Below, piece after piece: positions 23,197 to 32,385 of a stretch of 48,441 nucleotides of DNA. The stretch's first letter is position 1; each line of letters starts with the position of its first letter. The notes under the pieces were generated by a model that did no database searches, was not told the DNA's origin, and was given only the letters and a program-made list of their open reading frames with translations. The stretch is from Vulcanococcus limneticus LL (lineage in GTDB: Bacteria; Cyanobacteriota; Cyanobacteriia; PCC-6307; Cyanobiaceae). The translations under genes were made by a program, and so were the position numbers. The stretch covers positions 1 through 48,441 of the forward strand of contig NZ_NQLA01000023.1 in the NCBI RefSeq assembly GCF_002252705.1, in the 5' to 3' direction.

Positions 23197-24489
23197 GTGA
23201 ACCAGCCGGCTCCGCCGCAGGCCGCCATCGTGCTGGTGTGCAACGGGCCCGGCGAACTGGCCACCTGGGTGCGACCCCTGGCCCAGCGCCTGCACCGCGA
23301 GCTCCCCCTGCGGCCCCTGGATCCCGCGGCCCCGTTCCGCCTGGAGCTGGTGCTGGTGCCCTGCCCCAATGCCACCGGCAACGAGCACCGGGTGGCGGAG
23401 GCCATGGGGCTGTTCACGCGGGTGCTGCCGGCACGGCGCTTCTGGGGTCTGCTGCTGCGTCCCCGCCGCCACGGCCCCTGGCCGCGCCAGGGGGTGGTGG
23501 TGTTCCTCGGGGGCGACCAGTTCTGGACGGTGCTGCTCTCGGCCCGGCTCGGCTACCGCCATCTCACCTACGCCGAGTGGGTGGCCCGCTGGCCCCGCTG
23601 GAACGACCGCATCGCCGCCATGGGACCGGCGGCCGCCGATCGGCTGGCCCCACGCTGGCGCCGGCGTTGCACGGTGGTGGGCGACCTGATGGCGGATCTG
23701 TCGGACTCGGCCCGCGGTGAGGCGCCCCTGCCCCCGGGCGAGTGGATCGCCCTGATGCCCGGCTCCAAGTGGGCCAAGCTGCAGGTTGGTGTGCCGTTTC
23801 TGCTCGACACCGCCGACCGCCTGGCGGCGCTGCGGCCCGGCTGCCGCTTCCTGCTGCCGGTGGCCCCCACCACCACGGTGGCCGAGCTGCTGGCCCATGC
23901 GGGCGAGCGCAATCCGATCGCTGCCCACTACGGCTCCGGCGCGCCGCGCCTGCTGCAGGGCGAGCAGGGCCAGGAGCTGGAGACTCCCGCCGGCACGCGC
24001 ATCCGGCTGGTGCTTGAGCAGCCGGCCCACGGACCCTTGAGCCAGTGCCGCCTGGCCCTCACCACCGTGGGCGCCAACACGGCCGAGCTGGGGGCCCTGG
24101 GGGTGCCCATGATCGTGTTGGTGCCCACCCAGCATCTGCATGTGATGCAGGCCTGGGATGGCTGGCTCGGCCTGGTGGCCCGCCTGCCGCTGCTGCGCTG
24201 GCTGCTGGGGGTGGCGCTCACGGCCTGGCGCATGCGCCAGCGGGGCTATCTGGCCTGGCCCAACATCTCCGCCGGTCGTGCGGTGGTGCCCGAGCGGGTG
24301 GGGGCGATCACCCCGGCGCAGATCGCCGCCGAGGCGGCGGACTGGCTAGCCCACCCCGAGCGCCTCGCCGGCCTCCAGGATGACCTGCGCAGCCTGCGGG
24401 GCCAGCCTGGGGCCGTGGCCTCCCTGGCGGACCTGGTGCGGGAGCTGCTGCCGCCCGCTGCGGCGCCGGTGCCGGTGGACCCTGCCTAG
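23197..24489 (+). CDS. LpxB-like (lipid-A-disaccharide synthase related) protein
   Basis: The 430-residue protein has the GT-B layout of lipid-A-disaccharide synthase relatives. The N-terminal [19 protein letters not shown] carries the CNGPGE version of the SxGE loop, and the C-terminal half has [20 protein letters not shown] patch near 335-350 ([18 protein letters not shown]) is hydrophobic and could touch the membrane. Classical LpxB transfers GlcNAc-derived sugar to lipid X; cyanobacterial relatives of this group are not characterised and the substrate may differ. The GTG at 23197 follows the tRNA-Leu gene by 63 bases. msrB starts 28 bases after the stop. Confidence 0.75.
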   Translation: MNQPAPPQAAIVLVCNGPGELATWVRPLAQRLHRELPLRPLDPAAPFRLELVLVPCPNATGNEHRVAEAMGLFTRVLPARRFWGLLLRPRRHGPWPRQGVVVFLGGDQFWTVLLSARLGYRHLTYAEWVARWPRWNDRIAAMGPAAADRLAPRWRRRCTVVGDLMADLSDSARGEAPLPPGEWIALMPGSKWAKLQVGVPFLLDTADRLAALRPGCRFLLPVAPTTTVAELLAHAGERNPIAAHYGSGAPRLLQGEQGQELETPAGTRIRLVLEQPAHGPLSQCRLALTTVGANTAELGALGVPMIVLVPTQHLHVMQAWDGWLGLVARLPLLRWLLGVALTAWRMRQRGYLAWPNISAGRAVVPERVGAITPAQIAAEAADWLAHPERLAGLQDDLRSLRGQPGAVASLADLVRELLPPAAAPVPVDPA

Positions 24490-24517
24490 GTTGGCGTCCG
24501 ATCTGCGTTTCGCCCCG

Positions 24518-24994
24518 ATGGCCGCCGACCCGACGTCCGCCGACCTGACGCCCGCCGTGCCCCTCTCCTGCGACGCGCTGCCCGCGGCCAAGCCGTCGGC
24601 CGATCCGGACTACTGGCGCGAGCGGCTCACCCCCGAGCAGTTCACCGTGGCCCGCCTCGGTGGCACGGAGAGGGCCTTCACCGGCGTCTACTGGGATCAC
24701 AAGGCCGAGGGGATGTATCGCTGCGTGTGCTGCGGCGCCGAGCTGTTCGATTCGACCACGAAGTTCGAGTCGGGCACCGGCTGGCCCAGCTTCTGGGATG
24801 GGGCTAAGCCCGGCGCGATCACCACCCACGAAGACCGCAGTCACGGCATGGCTCGCACCGAGATCAAGTGTGCCCACTGCGATGCCCACCTGGGCCACGT
24901 GTTCCCGGATGGACCGACCCCCACGGGCCTGCGCTACTGCGTGAATTCGGCCTCTCTGAACTTCGAGCCCAAGGGCGACGAGGCCCAGGGCTGA
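24518..24994 (+). CDS. msrB: Peptide-methionine (R)-S-oxide reductase
   Basis: The 158-residue cytoplasmic enzyme reduces the R form of methionine sulfoxide. Two zinc-binding CxxC pairs are present (Cys69/Cys72 and Cys118/Cys121), and the catalytic Cys141 lies in [11 protein letters not shown]. The family phrases [11 protein letters not shown] and [10 protein letters not shown] are intact. A 25-residue Ala/Pro-rich extension precedes the core. The ATG at 24518 is preceded by a TAGGTT hexamer (24487-24492). It follows the LpxB-like gene closely and may be transcribed with it or from this hexamer. Confidence 0.96.
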   Translation: MAADPTSADLTPAVPLSCDALPAAKPSADPDYWRERLTPEQFTVARLGGTERAFTGVYWDHKAEGMYRCVCCGAELFDSTTKFESGTGWPSFWDGAKPGAITTHEDRSHGMARTEIKCAHCDAHLGHVFPDGPTPTGLRYCVNSASLNFEPKGDEAQG

Positions 24995-25039
24995 GCAATC
25001 CAGTCCGGGAGGTCTATGGACGGCGCTGCGGCCCTGGTT

Positions 25040-26293
25040 TTACCAGGGGTCGCCGAGGTCGCGGCGCTCGGGGCTGGGGGGGACGTTGAGATCCACGGGC
25101 TCAACGTCCAGGGGGCCTTCATCGCGCAGGCTGCGTCGCAGGGGGGTGCGGGGCTCGTCGGCGGCCCGGGGAGCTGGCTCCTGCTGGCGGTAGGCCGGCG
25201 TGGGATCCCGATAGGCCGGCTCGCGGTAGGCGGGTTCCCTCCCTAGGGGCTCTGGCTGGCGAGACCCGTCGTCGCGATAGTCCGTGCTGCGATCGTCAGG
25301 GTCGCGTCGCTGCGGTTCGCGTCGCTGCGGTTCGCGGTAAGCCGGCTCCCGCGGCTCGGCTTCGAGGTAGGCCGGTTCGCGGCCGTAGGCCTCTGGTCTG
25401 TCATTGCGTTCAGGATCGCGGCCGTAGCTGGGCACCTCATCCCGCAGGCGGTCGCTGCCCCGCTCCTCTTCCTCGTCGAGGTAGCGGCGCTGGCGCAGGG
25501 GTTCGCGCTGGCGCCGTTCCTCCACCTCCACGTAGTCGTAGTCGGGTTCGAACTCCACGCGGCGGCTGGTGGCCGGCTGGATGCGGCGCTGCTGCTGGGG
25601 CTCGGCGGCCGGCTGGCCCGCCGCCAGCTGGTTCTCCACCGGCACCATGTTGAGCCGGTAGCGCTCGCGCTCCTCCTGCTCCCAGGAGGGGCCGCCGATG
25701 CCCAGCTTCTCGAGCAGGCCGGTGCCCAGCTGCTTGAGCTTTTCCTCGGCGCCCTCGTACACGATGATCCGATCGGGGCCGCTGCTCACGATCTCCTCCA
25801 CCGCCAGCTCCCAGGTGCTCAGCACCCCCTCACCCAGCAGCGGGATTCCCAGGGCTCCGAGCACCAGGGTGGTGAGTTCGCCGGTCTCGATGTCGAAGCT
25901 GAAGCCCAGCACCTTGCCCAGCTGCTCGCCCGCCTCGGTGATCACCTGGCAGTTGATCACCTTGGAATAGCGCTCGGGATTGAAGCCCTCAGCCAGGGAG
26001 TCGGCCGAGTCCACCAGGATCACATCGCCCACCTGGCGGATGCTCTCCAGCGGCATCCAGCGGGGCAGACCCGGCAGGAAGCGGGTCAGGGGGTTGTCGC
26101 GCAGGCCCAGGGCCACCACCTCGCGACGGTCGATGTCGACCACCACCTCGCCCACCACGCCCAGGCGCCGGCCCGTGTCGCGGGTGATCACCTGGGTGCC
26201 CATCAGCTCCGAGCGCAGCCAGAGGCGATCGCTGGGGGTGGCGGCCGGTGTGGCGGTCGGGTCGCTGCCGGGAGTCGTTGTCATGGAGGGCAT
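25040..26293 (-). CDS. PRC-barrel protein with long charged repetitive tail
   Basis: The 417-residue protein has two PRC-barrel-like units in its first half. The first (about 26-110) contains LWLRSELMGTQVITRDTGRR and GEVVVDIDRREVVALGL. The second (about 110-185) contains VINCQVITEAGEQLGKVLG and SFDIETGELTTLVL. The second half (about 230-417) is disordered and very rich in Arg, Glu, Pro, Asp and Tyr, with repeats of REPAYREP type. It lies 19 bases downstream of smc on the same strand and is probably co-transcribed. PRC barrels act as protein or RNA docking modules; the role here is unknown. ATG at 26284 is an alternative start. Confidence 0.75.
   Translation of the reverse strand: MPSMTTTPGSDPTATPAATPSDRLWLRSELMGTQVITRDTGRRLGVVGEVVVDIDRREVVALGLRDNPLTRFLPGLPRWMPLESIRQVGDVILVDSADSLAEGFNPERYSKVINCQVITEAGEQLGKVLGFSFDIETGELTTLVLGALGIPLLGEGVLSTWELAVEEIVSSGPDRIIVYEGAEEKLKQLGTGLLEKLGIGGPSWEQEERERYRLNMVPVENQLAAGQPAAEPQQQRRIQPATSRRVEFEPDYDYVEVEERRQREPLRQRRYLDEEEERGSDRLRDEVPSYGRDPERNDRPEAYGREPAYLEAEPREPAYREPQRREPQRRDPDDRSTDYRDDGSRQPEPLGREPAYREPAYRDPTPAYRQQEPAPRAADEPRTPLRRSLRDEGPLDVEPVDLNVPPSPERRDLGDPW
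25304..25333 (-). repeat. 15-bp tandem duplication inside the PRC-barrel gene
   Basis: Two identical copies of GCGTCGCTGCGGTTC (25304-25318 and 25319-25333) encode the repeated residues of REPQRREPQRRDP. It is the clearest example of repeat growth in the gene's disordered tail. Confidence 0.85.
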
Positions 26294-26312
26294 TGTGGCC
26301 GAGCGGGCGGGT

Positions 26313-29300
26313 CTATGCCGCCGGTGGTAACCCCACCACCTGGGTGTGGGCCCCGCGGGCCTGGGTCACCCCGATGGTGCGGGTCGCCGCCGCGATCATC
26401 GGGCGGCGGTGGCTCACCACCATGAACTGGGCCTCCTCTGCCTGGCGGGCGATCAGGGCGGCGAGCCGCTCCACGTTCACGCCATCGAGGAAGCTGTCCA
26501 CCTCATCGAGGGCGTAGAAGGGCGAGGGGCGGAAGCGCTGCAGGGCAAACAGGAAGCTCAGGGCCGTGAGCGACTTCTCGCCGCCGCTCATCGAGGCCAG
26601 CCGCCGCACCGCCTTGCCCTTGGGGTGGGCCACCAGGCTGAGGCCGCCATCGAGGGGCGAGTCCGGGTTCTCCAGCTGCAGGTAGCCCTCGCCGTCGGAG
26701 AGGCCGGCAAAGATCGTGCGGAAGTGGCCATCCACAGCGGTGAAGGCCTCCATGAAGGCCTCCTGGCGCAGGGTGGCCACGGTCTCGATGCGCAGCAGCA
26801 GCTCCTCGCGCTCCTTGCACAGCACATCGAGCCGGTCTTCCAGCTCGGCCAGCCGGGCCTCCAGCTGCTCCAGTTCCTCCAGGGCCAGCATGTTGACCGG
26901 CTCCAGGGCCTCCATGCGCTGCTGCAGGCTGCGCAGCTCCGCCTGCAGGGCCTCCAGGCCGTTCGCGCGCACCTCCTCGGGAATCTCCGGCAGTGGATCG
27001 GGCAACTGCTGCTCAAGCTGCTGCAGCCGCAGGCCGGCGCTGCGCTCCTGTTCGGCCAGGGCCAGCAGCTCCTCGCCCAGGCGCTGCAGTTCCCACTCCT
27101 GCTGCTGCAGGGCCTGTCGCCGGTTGGAGAGCTGCAGTTCCGCCTCGTCGCGGGCGCGGCGGCGCTCGCCGAACTGGGCCTGCAGCTGTTGCTGGCGCTC
27201 CTCCAGGGCCGTGCGCTGCTCCCGGTCGGCCTGCTGCTGGTCTTTCCAGCGGCTGCGCTCGGCCACCAGCGCCTGCACCGCCTGCACCAGCCGCTGTTCC
27301 TCGCCGGCGAGGGCCTGCAGTTGGCTGGCCAGCCGCTCGGCGGCCAGGCCCCGCTCGCGGCGGGCCGCCAGCTGGCCATCGCGGCGGCCACGGGCCTCGG
27401 CCAGGGCCCGATCGGCCGCCTCCAGCTCCTGCTGCAGCCCCTGCCAGCGGCCGCTGTCGCCCGAGGCCTGGGCGCCGGTTTCGGCGGTCTCCAGGGCGGC
27501 CAGCTGCTCCAGCAGCGGCGCCAGGGTTGCCACCAGGGCCTCCAGGCGCTGCTGGCCGCCGGTCAGGGCGGTCTCGGTCTGAGCGAGGCGGGCGCTGAGC
27601 TGCCGTTGGCGCTCGAGCAGGGGGGCATGGGCCCGCTGGGCGGCCTTGCGCTCGGCCTCCAGCGCCGCCTTGCGCTGCTCCTGGCGGGCCAGCAGCGGCC
27701 GCAGCTCCTCCAGCTGGCGGGCCAGCTCCGCCTCCTTGCGGCGGCTGGCGGCCAGGGTCTCGCCCAGCTCCAGCAACCGGCGGCGCAGCGGTTCGGCCTC
27801 GTCGCTGTCGCTGGCGGCGCCGAAGCTGAGCTGGTTGCCCCGCTGCTGGAAGCTGCCGCCGGTCATGGCGCCGCTCTTCTCCAGCAGCTCGCCATCGAGG
27901 GTCACGGCGCGGTTGCGGCCCAGCTCGCTGCGGGCGCTGGCCAGGTCGCGGAACACCAGGGTGTCGCCGAAGACATAGCGGAACACCTCGCCGTAGATGG
28001 GTTCGTGGCGCACCAGCTCCACGGCCCGGCCCACCAGCCCCTCGCCCCCGCTGCCCCGGCCTCCCCCCCGCTCGAAGGCCGCGCCCGATCCGCCGCCGCT
28101 TCCACCGCGGATCTTGTTGAGCGGCAGGAAGGTGAGCCGGCCGGCGCGGCGGGTCTTGAGCAGCTCGATGGCCCGGGCGGCGATGCGGTCGTCGTCCACC
28201 ACCACCTGGCCGAGGCGGGCACCGGCGGCCACCTCCAGGGCCAGGCGGTGTCGCTCCTCCACCTCCCCCAGCTGGGCCACGGGCCCATGGATGCCGTCGA
28301 GGCCCGCCTCCAGCAGCAGCCGCAGGGCGCCGGTGCCGCGGCTCTCCTGCAGCGTCTCCCGGCGCGATTCCAGCCGGGCGATCTCGCGCTCCAATGTGGC
28401 CTGCTCCTGCTCCAGCCGGCTGCGGGTGCGCTGCTGCAGGGCCAGGGCCTCCACCAGTTGCTGGGCCCGGGCCTGTTCGCCGGCCAGGTCGGCCAGCAGT
28501 CGGTCCCACTCGGCGTCCAGGGCCGTGAGGCCGGTCTGCACCCCCTGGCTGCTGGCGGCCTCCTGCTCCAGCTGTTGCCGCAGCTCCACCAGCCGCTCCT
28601 GCTCCTGGCGCAACCGCTCGCCCAGCTGCTGCTGCTCGGCCTGCAGCGGGCCGATCCGGCCCTGTAGCTCCTGGCGCCGGCGGCTGCGCTGCTGCTGTTC
28701 CTCCAGCCAGCTGCCGCTGCGGCCGGCCACTTCCCCCAGGCGGCGGCGGGAGAGCTCCACGGCGGCCTCGGCGGCGCGGCAGTCGGCCTCGCTGCGCTCC
28801 AGCTCCGCCCCGTCGTCGCCACTGGCCAGGCGCGCCTGCTCCTGGCGCAGCTCGCCCTGCTGGCGGGCCAGCTCCTGGCGCTGGCGCTGCAGGTCTTCGG
28901 CGCTCTGCTGGTGTTTCTCGGCCTGGCGGGCCAGTTCGCGGCCACTGGCCTCCAGCCCGGCCAGCTGGGCCTGCACCGCCAGCAGCTGGTCCTCGCCGAG
29001 GGCCTTCACCTCGGCCTGCAGGGTTTCCAGGGCCTTGGCGGCAAGATCCAGGGCGGCGCGGCCCTCGGCCACCGCGGCGCGGCCCTGATCCTGCTGGTGG
29101 CCGAGGGCCTGCTGGCGCTGCTGCAGCTGGTGCAGCTCCTGGCCGGCGGCCTCGAACACCAGCACCTGCTCCTGCAGTCGCCCGGTCTGCAGGCGTTCGC
29201 GCAGGCCCTGGTAGGTGCGGGCCTTGGCGCAGTCGCGCTCAAGCTTCTGGCGGCCCAGCAGCAGTTCCTGCTGCACGATCGCGCAGCGCTCCTCGCGCTC

Positions 29301-29918
29301 CTGCACCTCCTCGAGCTTGGAGCGGGTCTGCTCGATGCGGGAGTCGAACAGGGCCACCCCCGCCAGCTCGTCGATCAGGCCGCGGCGCTCCCGCGGGCCC
29401 ATCGAGACGATGCGGGTCACATCGCCCTGCATCACCACGTTGCTGCCGTCGGGGTCGATGCGCAGGCGCCGCAGCTGGGTCTGGAGCTGCTGCAGGTTGC
29501 AGGCCACGCCGTCGGCGCTGTAGCTGCTGCTGTACGTACCCCCCGGGGCCACCCGCAGGCGTCGGGTCACGCTCCAGCGGGTCTGGCCCGGCTGGATCCA
29601 GGGGCCCTCGGCCGGGGCCTCCAGGCCTGCCTCCGCCTCGTCGGGCCGCCAGTCGCCCAGGTCGAAGTGCACGGTGACGCTGGTCTCGGCGGCGCGGCCG
29701 CTCTTGAGGATCGCGCTGTTGACCAGATCCGGCAGCCGCTCGGCCCGCATGCCGCGGCTGTTGGCCAGGCCCAGGCAGAACAGCACCCCATCGAGGATGT
29801 TGCTCTTGCCGGAGCCGTTGGGGCCCGTGACCACGGTGAAGCCCTGCTCGAGCGGGATCGCCATCGATCCGCCGAACGACTTGAAGTGGGTGAGCTCGAC
29901 CTGATTGATGTGAACCAA
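26313..29918 (-). CDS. smc: Chromosome segregation protein SMC
   Basis: A 1201-residue SMC ATPase. The N-terminal head has MVHINQVELTHFKSFGG and Walker A GPNGSGKS (32-39). Two long coiled coils rich in Gln, Glu, Leu and Arg flank a hinge near 515-700. The C-terminal head has signature LSGGEKSLTALS and Walker B YALDEVDSFLDG. SMC compacts and separates chromosomes, normally with ScpA and ScpB. The start is taken as TTG at 29918, which restores the usual first residues; the frame stays open for 141 further codons upstream without SMC-like sequence. The hinge contains a Gly/Ser-rich insertion. A PRC-barrel gene follows directly. Confidence 0.96.
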   Translation of the reverse strand: MVHINQVELTHFKSFGGSMAIPLEQGFTVVTGPNGSGKSNILDGVLFCLGLANSRGMRAERLPDLVNSAILKSGRAAETSVTVHFDLGDWRPDEAEAGLEAPAEGPWIQPGQTRWSVTRRLRVAPGGTYSSSYSADGVACNLQQLQTQLRRLRIDPDGSNVVMQGDVTRIVSMGPRERRGLIDELAGVALFDSRIEQTRSKLEEVQEREERCAIVQQELLLGRQKLERDCAKARTYQGLRERLQTGRLQEQVLVFEAAGQELHQLQQRQQALGHQQDQGRAAVAEGRAALDLAAKALETLQAEVKALGEDQLLAVQAQLAGLEASGRELARQAEKHQQSAEDLQRQRQELARQQGELRQEQARLASGDDGAELERSEADCRAAEAAVELSRRRLGEVAGRSGSWLEEQQQRSRRRQELQGRIGPLQAEQQQLGERLRQEQERLVELRQQLEQEAASSQGVQTGLTALDAEWDRLLADLAGEQARAQQLVEALALQQRTRSRLEQEQATLEREIARLESRRETLQESRGTGALRLLLEAGLDGIHGPVAQLGEVEERHRLALEVAAGARLGQVVVDDDRIAARAIELLKTRRAGRLTFLPLNKIRGGSGGGSGAAFERGGGRGSGGEGLVGRAVELVRHEPIYGEVFRYVFGDTLVFRDLASARSELGRNRAVTLDGELLEKSGAMTGGSFQQRGNQLSFGAASDSDEAEPLRRRLLELGETLAASRRKEAELARQLEELRPLLARQEQRKAALEAERKAAQRAHAPLLERQRQLSARLAQTETALTGGQQRLEALVATLAPLLEQLAALETAETGAQASGDSGRWQGLQQELEAADRALAEARGRRDGQLAARRERGLAAERLASQLQALAGEEQRLVQAVQALVAERSRWKDQQQADREQRTALEERQQQLQAQFGERRRARDEAELQLSNRRQALQQQEWELQRLGEELLALAEQERSAGLRLQQLEQQLPDPLPEIPEEVRANGLEALQAELRSLQQRMEALEPVNMLALEELEQLEARLAELEDRLDVLCKEREELLLRIETVATLRQEAFMEAFTAVDGHFRTIFAGLSDGEGYLQLENPDSPLDGGLSLVAHPKGKAVRRLASMSGGEKSLTALSFLFALQRFRPSPFYALDEVDSFLDGVNVERLAALIARQAEEAQFMVVSHRRPMIAAATRTIGVTQARGAHTQVVGLPPAA

Positions 29919-30018
29919 CAGGCCCGATGCGCCGAGCCAACGCAAGGTAGCGGAGCTGCTGACGGCATCAAGGGGGCCCCTTAGCGTTGGGGCACGCGCT
30001 GCTGCCCCCTGCGGACCC

Positions 30019-30543
30019 ATGGATCTGGATGCCCCCAGCGATCCCGCCGGCAACGGCACGGCCTCGGACGCGGGCTCGCCACGCCCATCCCCGGCCGATG
30101 CGGCCAGCGATGAAGAGCGGGCCTTCGACGCCCGGCCTGAGCGTCCCTTGACGGCGACGCTGCTGCTGGATCGCTTTGAGGCGCTGCTGCCGGCGATCCA
30201 GCGGGAGTGGCCGGAGGTGGCGCGCCACACCCTGGAGGCCAGCCGCGGCAGCCTCGATCGGCTCGTGGAGGTGATCGCTCGCCAGACCGGCCGTACCAGC
30301 GAGGGGATCAAGGTCCAGCTGGTCGAGCTGATCCAGGCCACGGGCGATTCGGCCCATCAGGTGTCGGATTCGCTGCGGCCCCTGGAGCAGCAGCTCGAGC
30401 ACCTGCTCGATGAACTGCACACCACCCTGCGGCCCCGGATCGAGAAGCCGGTGCGGGAGCGGCCCCTGCTGGCCCTGGCGGTGGCCGCGGGGGTGGGCCT
30501 GCTCACGGGTCTGCTGCTCACGTCGGCCCGCCGTCGCCCATGA
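30019..30543 (+). CDS. YqjD/ElaB-like protein with C-terminal membrane anchor
   Basis: The 174-residue protein has a disordered acidic N terminus (1-45), an amphipathic helical middle (about 46-145) with LLLDRFEALLPAIQREWPEV and LRPLEQQLEHLLDELHTTLR, and a C-terminal hydrophobic helix (about 150-168) after RIEKPVRERPLLALAVAAG. This layout is that of the DUF883/YqjD group, inner-membrane proteins some of which bind ribosomes in stationary phase. The stop codon overlaps the ATG of the next gene (ATGA, 30540-30543), and that neighbour is a YqjE-like protein, which supports the assignment. Divergent from smc. Confidence 0.65.
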   Translation: MDLDAPSDPAGNGTASDAGSPRPSPADAASDEERAFDARPERPLTATLLLDRFEALLPAIQREWPEVARHTLEASRGSLDRLVEVIARQTGRTSEGIKVQLVELIQATGDSAHQVSDSLRPLEQQLEHLLDELHTTLRPRIEKPVRERPLLALAVAAGVGLLTGLLLTSARRRP

Positions 30544-31001
30544 CCAGCAGCAGCGACAGCCGCGCCGAGGACCGAGCAGACAGCCGCGCTGACAACCGCG
30601 CTGACAGCCGCCCTGACAACGGCCGGCGCGCCCGGGGCCTGCCGCTGCAGGCGGCCTCCAGGATCACGGGCCTGGTGGGCTCGGTGATGGACCTGCATGT
30701 GCGCATCGCCCTGCAGGAGGCCGACCGGGAGAAGCGCCGCCTGATCGGCGGGGCCGTGCTGCTGGCCATCGGTCTCACCACCTTGATGCTGGCCCTGATC
30801 AGCGCCCAGGTGGCCCTGGGGGTCTGGTTCCATCTACGGCTGGGCTGGGGCTGGCTGGAGGCGGCCCTGGCCCTGAGCGGCCTCAATCTGCTGCTGGCGG
30901 GGCTGCTGCTTCGCATCGGCGGTCGCCTCACCCGCGGCCCCTACCTGCCCGAAACCATGGCGGGCCTGAGCAAGACGACGCGGGCGGTGCTGGGGCGCTG
31001 A
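30540..31001 (+). CDS. Phage-holin-X / YqjE family membrane protein
   Basis: The 153-residue protein has a charged, repetitive N terminus (about 1-35), an amphipathic region with LVGSVMDLHVRIALQEADRE, and two hydrophobic helices (about 77-100 and 106-130) separated by the short turn WFHLRLGWGW. The pattern is that of the holin-X/YqjE family, which despite the name is mostly not phage-derived. It is translationally coupled to the YqjD-like gene by an ATGA overlap. Function is uncertain; a membrane-stress role is only inferred from the enterobacterial pair. Confidence 0.7.
   Translation: MTSSSDSRAEDRADSRADNRADSRPDNGRRARGLPLQAASRITGLVGSVMDLHVRIALQEADREKRRLIGGAVLLAIGLTTLMLALISAQVALGVWFHLRLGWGWLEAALALSGLNLLLAGLLLRIGGRLTRGPYLPETMAGLSKTTRAVLGR
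30579..30620 (+). repeat. 12-bp tandem units in the YqjE-like gene
   Basis: Three and a half near-identical 12-base units (GACAGCCGCGCT and variants) encode alternating Asp, Ser/Asn, Arg, Ala/Pro residues in the N-terminal tail. All differences keep the frame. Confidence 0.75.
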
Positions 31002-31054
31002 GGGTCGCCAGCTCCACGCACCGGTAGCCCCGCCGCCTCACGCCGAGCTCAGCC

Positions 31055-32272
31055 TCAGCGAATGTCGTAGCGGAGCCAGCGGCAGTCGATGCCGCCGTTG
31101 CTCACCGGCACCCGGCGGCTGGCCTTCATCCGCAGGGCCCCCGTGAGTTCGGGATTGCCGCTCAGCAGCCACAGGGTCCAGCCGCTGCAGCGCTGTTTGA
31201 GCATGGCGCCCAGATCGGCGTAGAGGGCCTCCAGCTCGTCGCGCTGGCCGATGCGCTCGCCGTAGGGCGGGTTGCACACCAGGATTCCGGGGCCTTCGGG
31301 GGGGATGAAGTCGCGGCAGTCGCCGCCGCGCAGTTCCAGCCAGGGGGCCACGCCGGCCGCCCCGGCGTTGGCGCGGGCCTGCTCCAGCACGGCCGCATCG
31401 GCCTCGTTGCCCACGATCGGGGCCAGGGGGTGGCCATCGGCCAGCGTGGTGCGGGCCTCAGCGGTGGCTGCCGCCACTTCCCGCTGCCACAGGGCGGCGT
31501 CGAAGTCGGGCCAGCGCTCGAAGGCGAAGGGGCGCGGCCGGGGCACGCCGCCGGCATCGCGCCACAGGCCCGGCGCCCGGCCCAGGGCCGCGCAGGCCGC
31601 CTCGATCAGCAGGGTGCCGGAGCCGCACAGGGGATCGGCCAGGGGCACGCGGCCGTCCCAGCCGCTGAGGGCGATCAGGCCGGCCGCCAGGTTTTCCTTC
31701 AGCGGCGCCAGGCCCTGGCGGGCCCGATAGCCGCGGCGATGCAGGCTCTCGCCGCCGCCATCGAGGCTGAGGGTGGCGGTCGGGCCGCTGCCGCCCGGCC
31801 CCGGCCGACCCGGGCTCAGGTGCAGGTGCAGGGCCAGGTCCGGATCCTCCAGGTTCACTGAGGAGCGGGCGCCCCAGGCCTGGCGCTGCCAGTCCACCAG
31901 GGCGTTCTTCACCTGCAGGGCGCTGTAGTGGCTGTGGTTGAGACCCGGCACACTGCCGCTCGCATCGACACGGAAGCTGAGGTCGGGCGGCAGCCAGCGG
32001 CTCCAGTCGGCGGCCTGCTGCACGCCCCAGTAGAGCTCGTCGCGGCCATGGCAGGGGAAGAGGGCCAGCTGGCGCAGCAGCCGGAACGGCAGCCGGGCCC
32101 GCAGGTGCAGGCGGTAGAAGCTGGCCAGATCGCAGCGGAAGCGCGCGGCCCGGCGCAGCGGCGCCGCCTCGCTGGCCCCGAGGGCCGTCAGCTCGGCGGC
32201 GCCGGCCTCCTCCAGCCCCGGCGGCAGCACGGCGATGCAGGTGAAGCTGCCCGTTCTGCCCTGTTCGGTCAT
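31055..32272 (-). CDS. THUMP-domain 23S rRNA (guanine-N2) methyltransferase, RlmL type
   Basis: The 405-residue enzyme has an N-terminal THUMP-containing RNA-binding region (about 1-160) and a Rossmann methyltransferase domain. Its marks are ADPLCGSGTLLIEAA (motif X/I region), GNEADAAVLEQARANAGAAG, and the catalytic ILVCNPPYGERIG, the NPPY type for N2-guanine methylation. This is the layout of the first domain of E. coli RlmL (G2445) without the fused RlmK part. ATG at 32272 is used; an ATG at 32308 would add 12 residues and overlap the tmRNA promoter region. It is divergent from ssrA. Confidence 0.85.
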   Translation of the reverse strand: MTEQGRTGSFTCIAVLPPGLEEAGAAELTALGASEAAPLRRAARFRCDLASFYRLHLRARLPFRLLRQLALFPCHGRDELYWGVQQAADWSRWLPPDLSFRVDASGSVPGLNHSHYSALQVKNALVDWQRQAWGARSSVNLEDPDLALHLHLSPGRPGPGGSGPTATLSLDGGGESLHRRGYRARQGLAPLKENLAAGLIALSGWDGRVPLADPLCGSGTLLIEAACAALGRAPGLWRDAGGVPRPRPFAFERWPDFDAALWQREVAAATAEARTTLADGHPLAPIVGNEADAAVLEQARANAGAAGVAPWLELRGGDCRDFIPPEGPGILVCNPPYGERIGQRDELEALYADLGAMLKQRCSGWTLWLLSGNPELTGALRMKASRRVPVSNGGIDCRWLRYDIR

Positions 32273-32310
32273 GCCCACCCCCGCCCGGGTCCGCTGCTGC
32301 TGCCACAATG

Positions 32311-32385
32311 AACGAGTCCGGTTTCGGCCGGACTAGGTGGCTCACACCGGTGTTTCGGACAGCGGTTCGATTCCGCTCAGCTCCA
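32311..32385 (+). ncRNA. ssrA: tmRNA acceptor piece (two-piece, permuted ssrA)
   Basis: The 3' half of tmRNA is encoded first. GTTTCGGAC is followed by a T arm (AGCGG-TTCGATT-CCGCT, 32361-32377) and the 3' acceptor strand CAGCTCC with discriminator A at 32385. That strand pairs with GGGGCTG at 32454-32460, the start of the coding piece, including one G-U pair. A 7-bp hairpin (32315-32321 with 32328-32334) precedes it. The exact 5' end is not determined. A CACAAT hexamer at 32304-32309 may be the -10. CCA is not encoded. Confidence 0.88.

Noticed and set aside
26346-28667. Plus-strand open frame of about 773 codons antisense to smc
   Set aside because: The Gln/Leu/Ala-rich composition mirrors the coiled-coil codons of SMC on the other strand. 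No family features.
29919-30341. Upstream extension of the smc frame
   Set aside because: The residues do not resemble SMC, and the typical N terminus begins at the TTG at 29918.
30540-31001. Phage holin suggesting a prophage
   Set aside because: The holin-X family is widespread outside phages, it is coupled to a YqjD-like gene, and no other phage gene is nearby.
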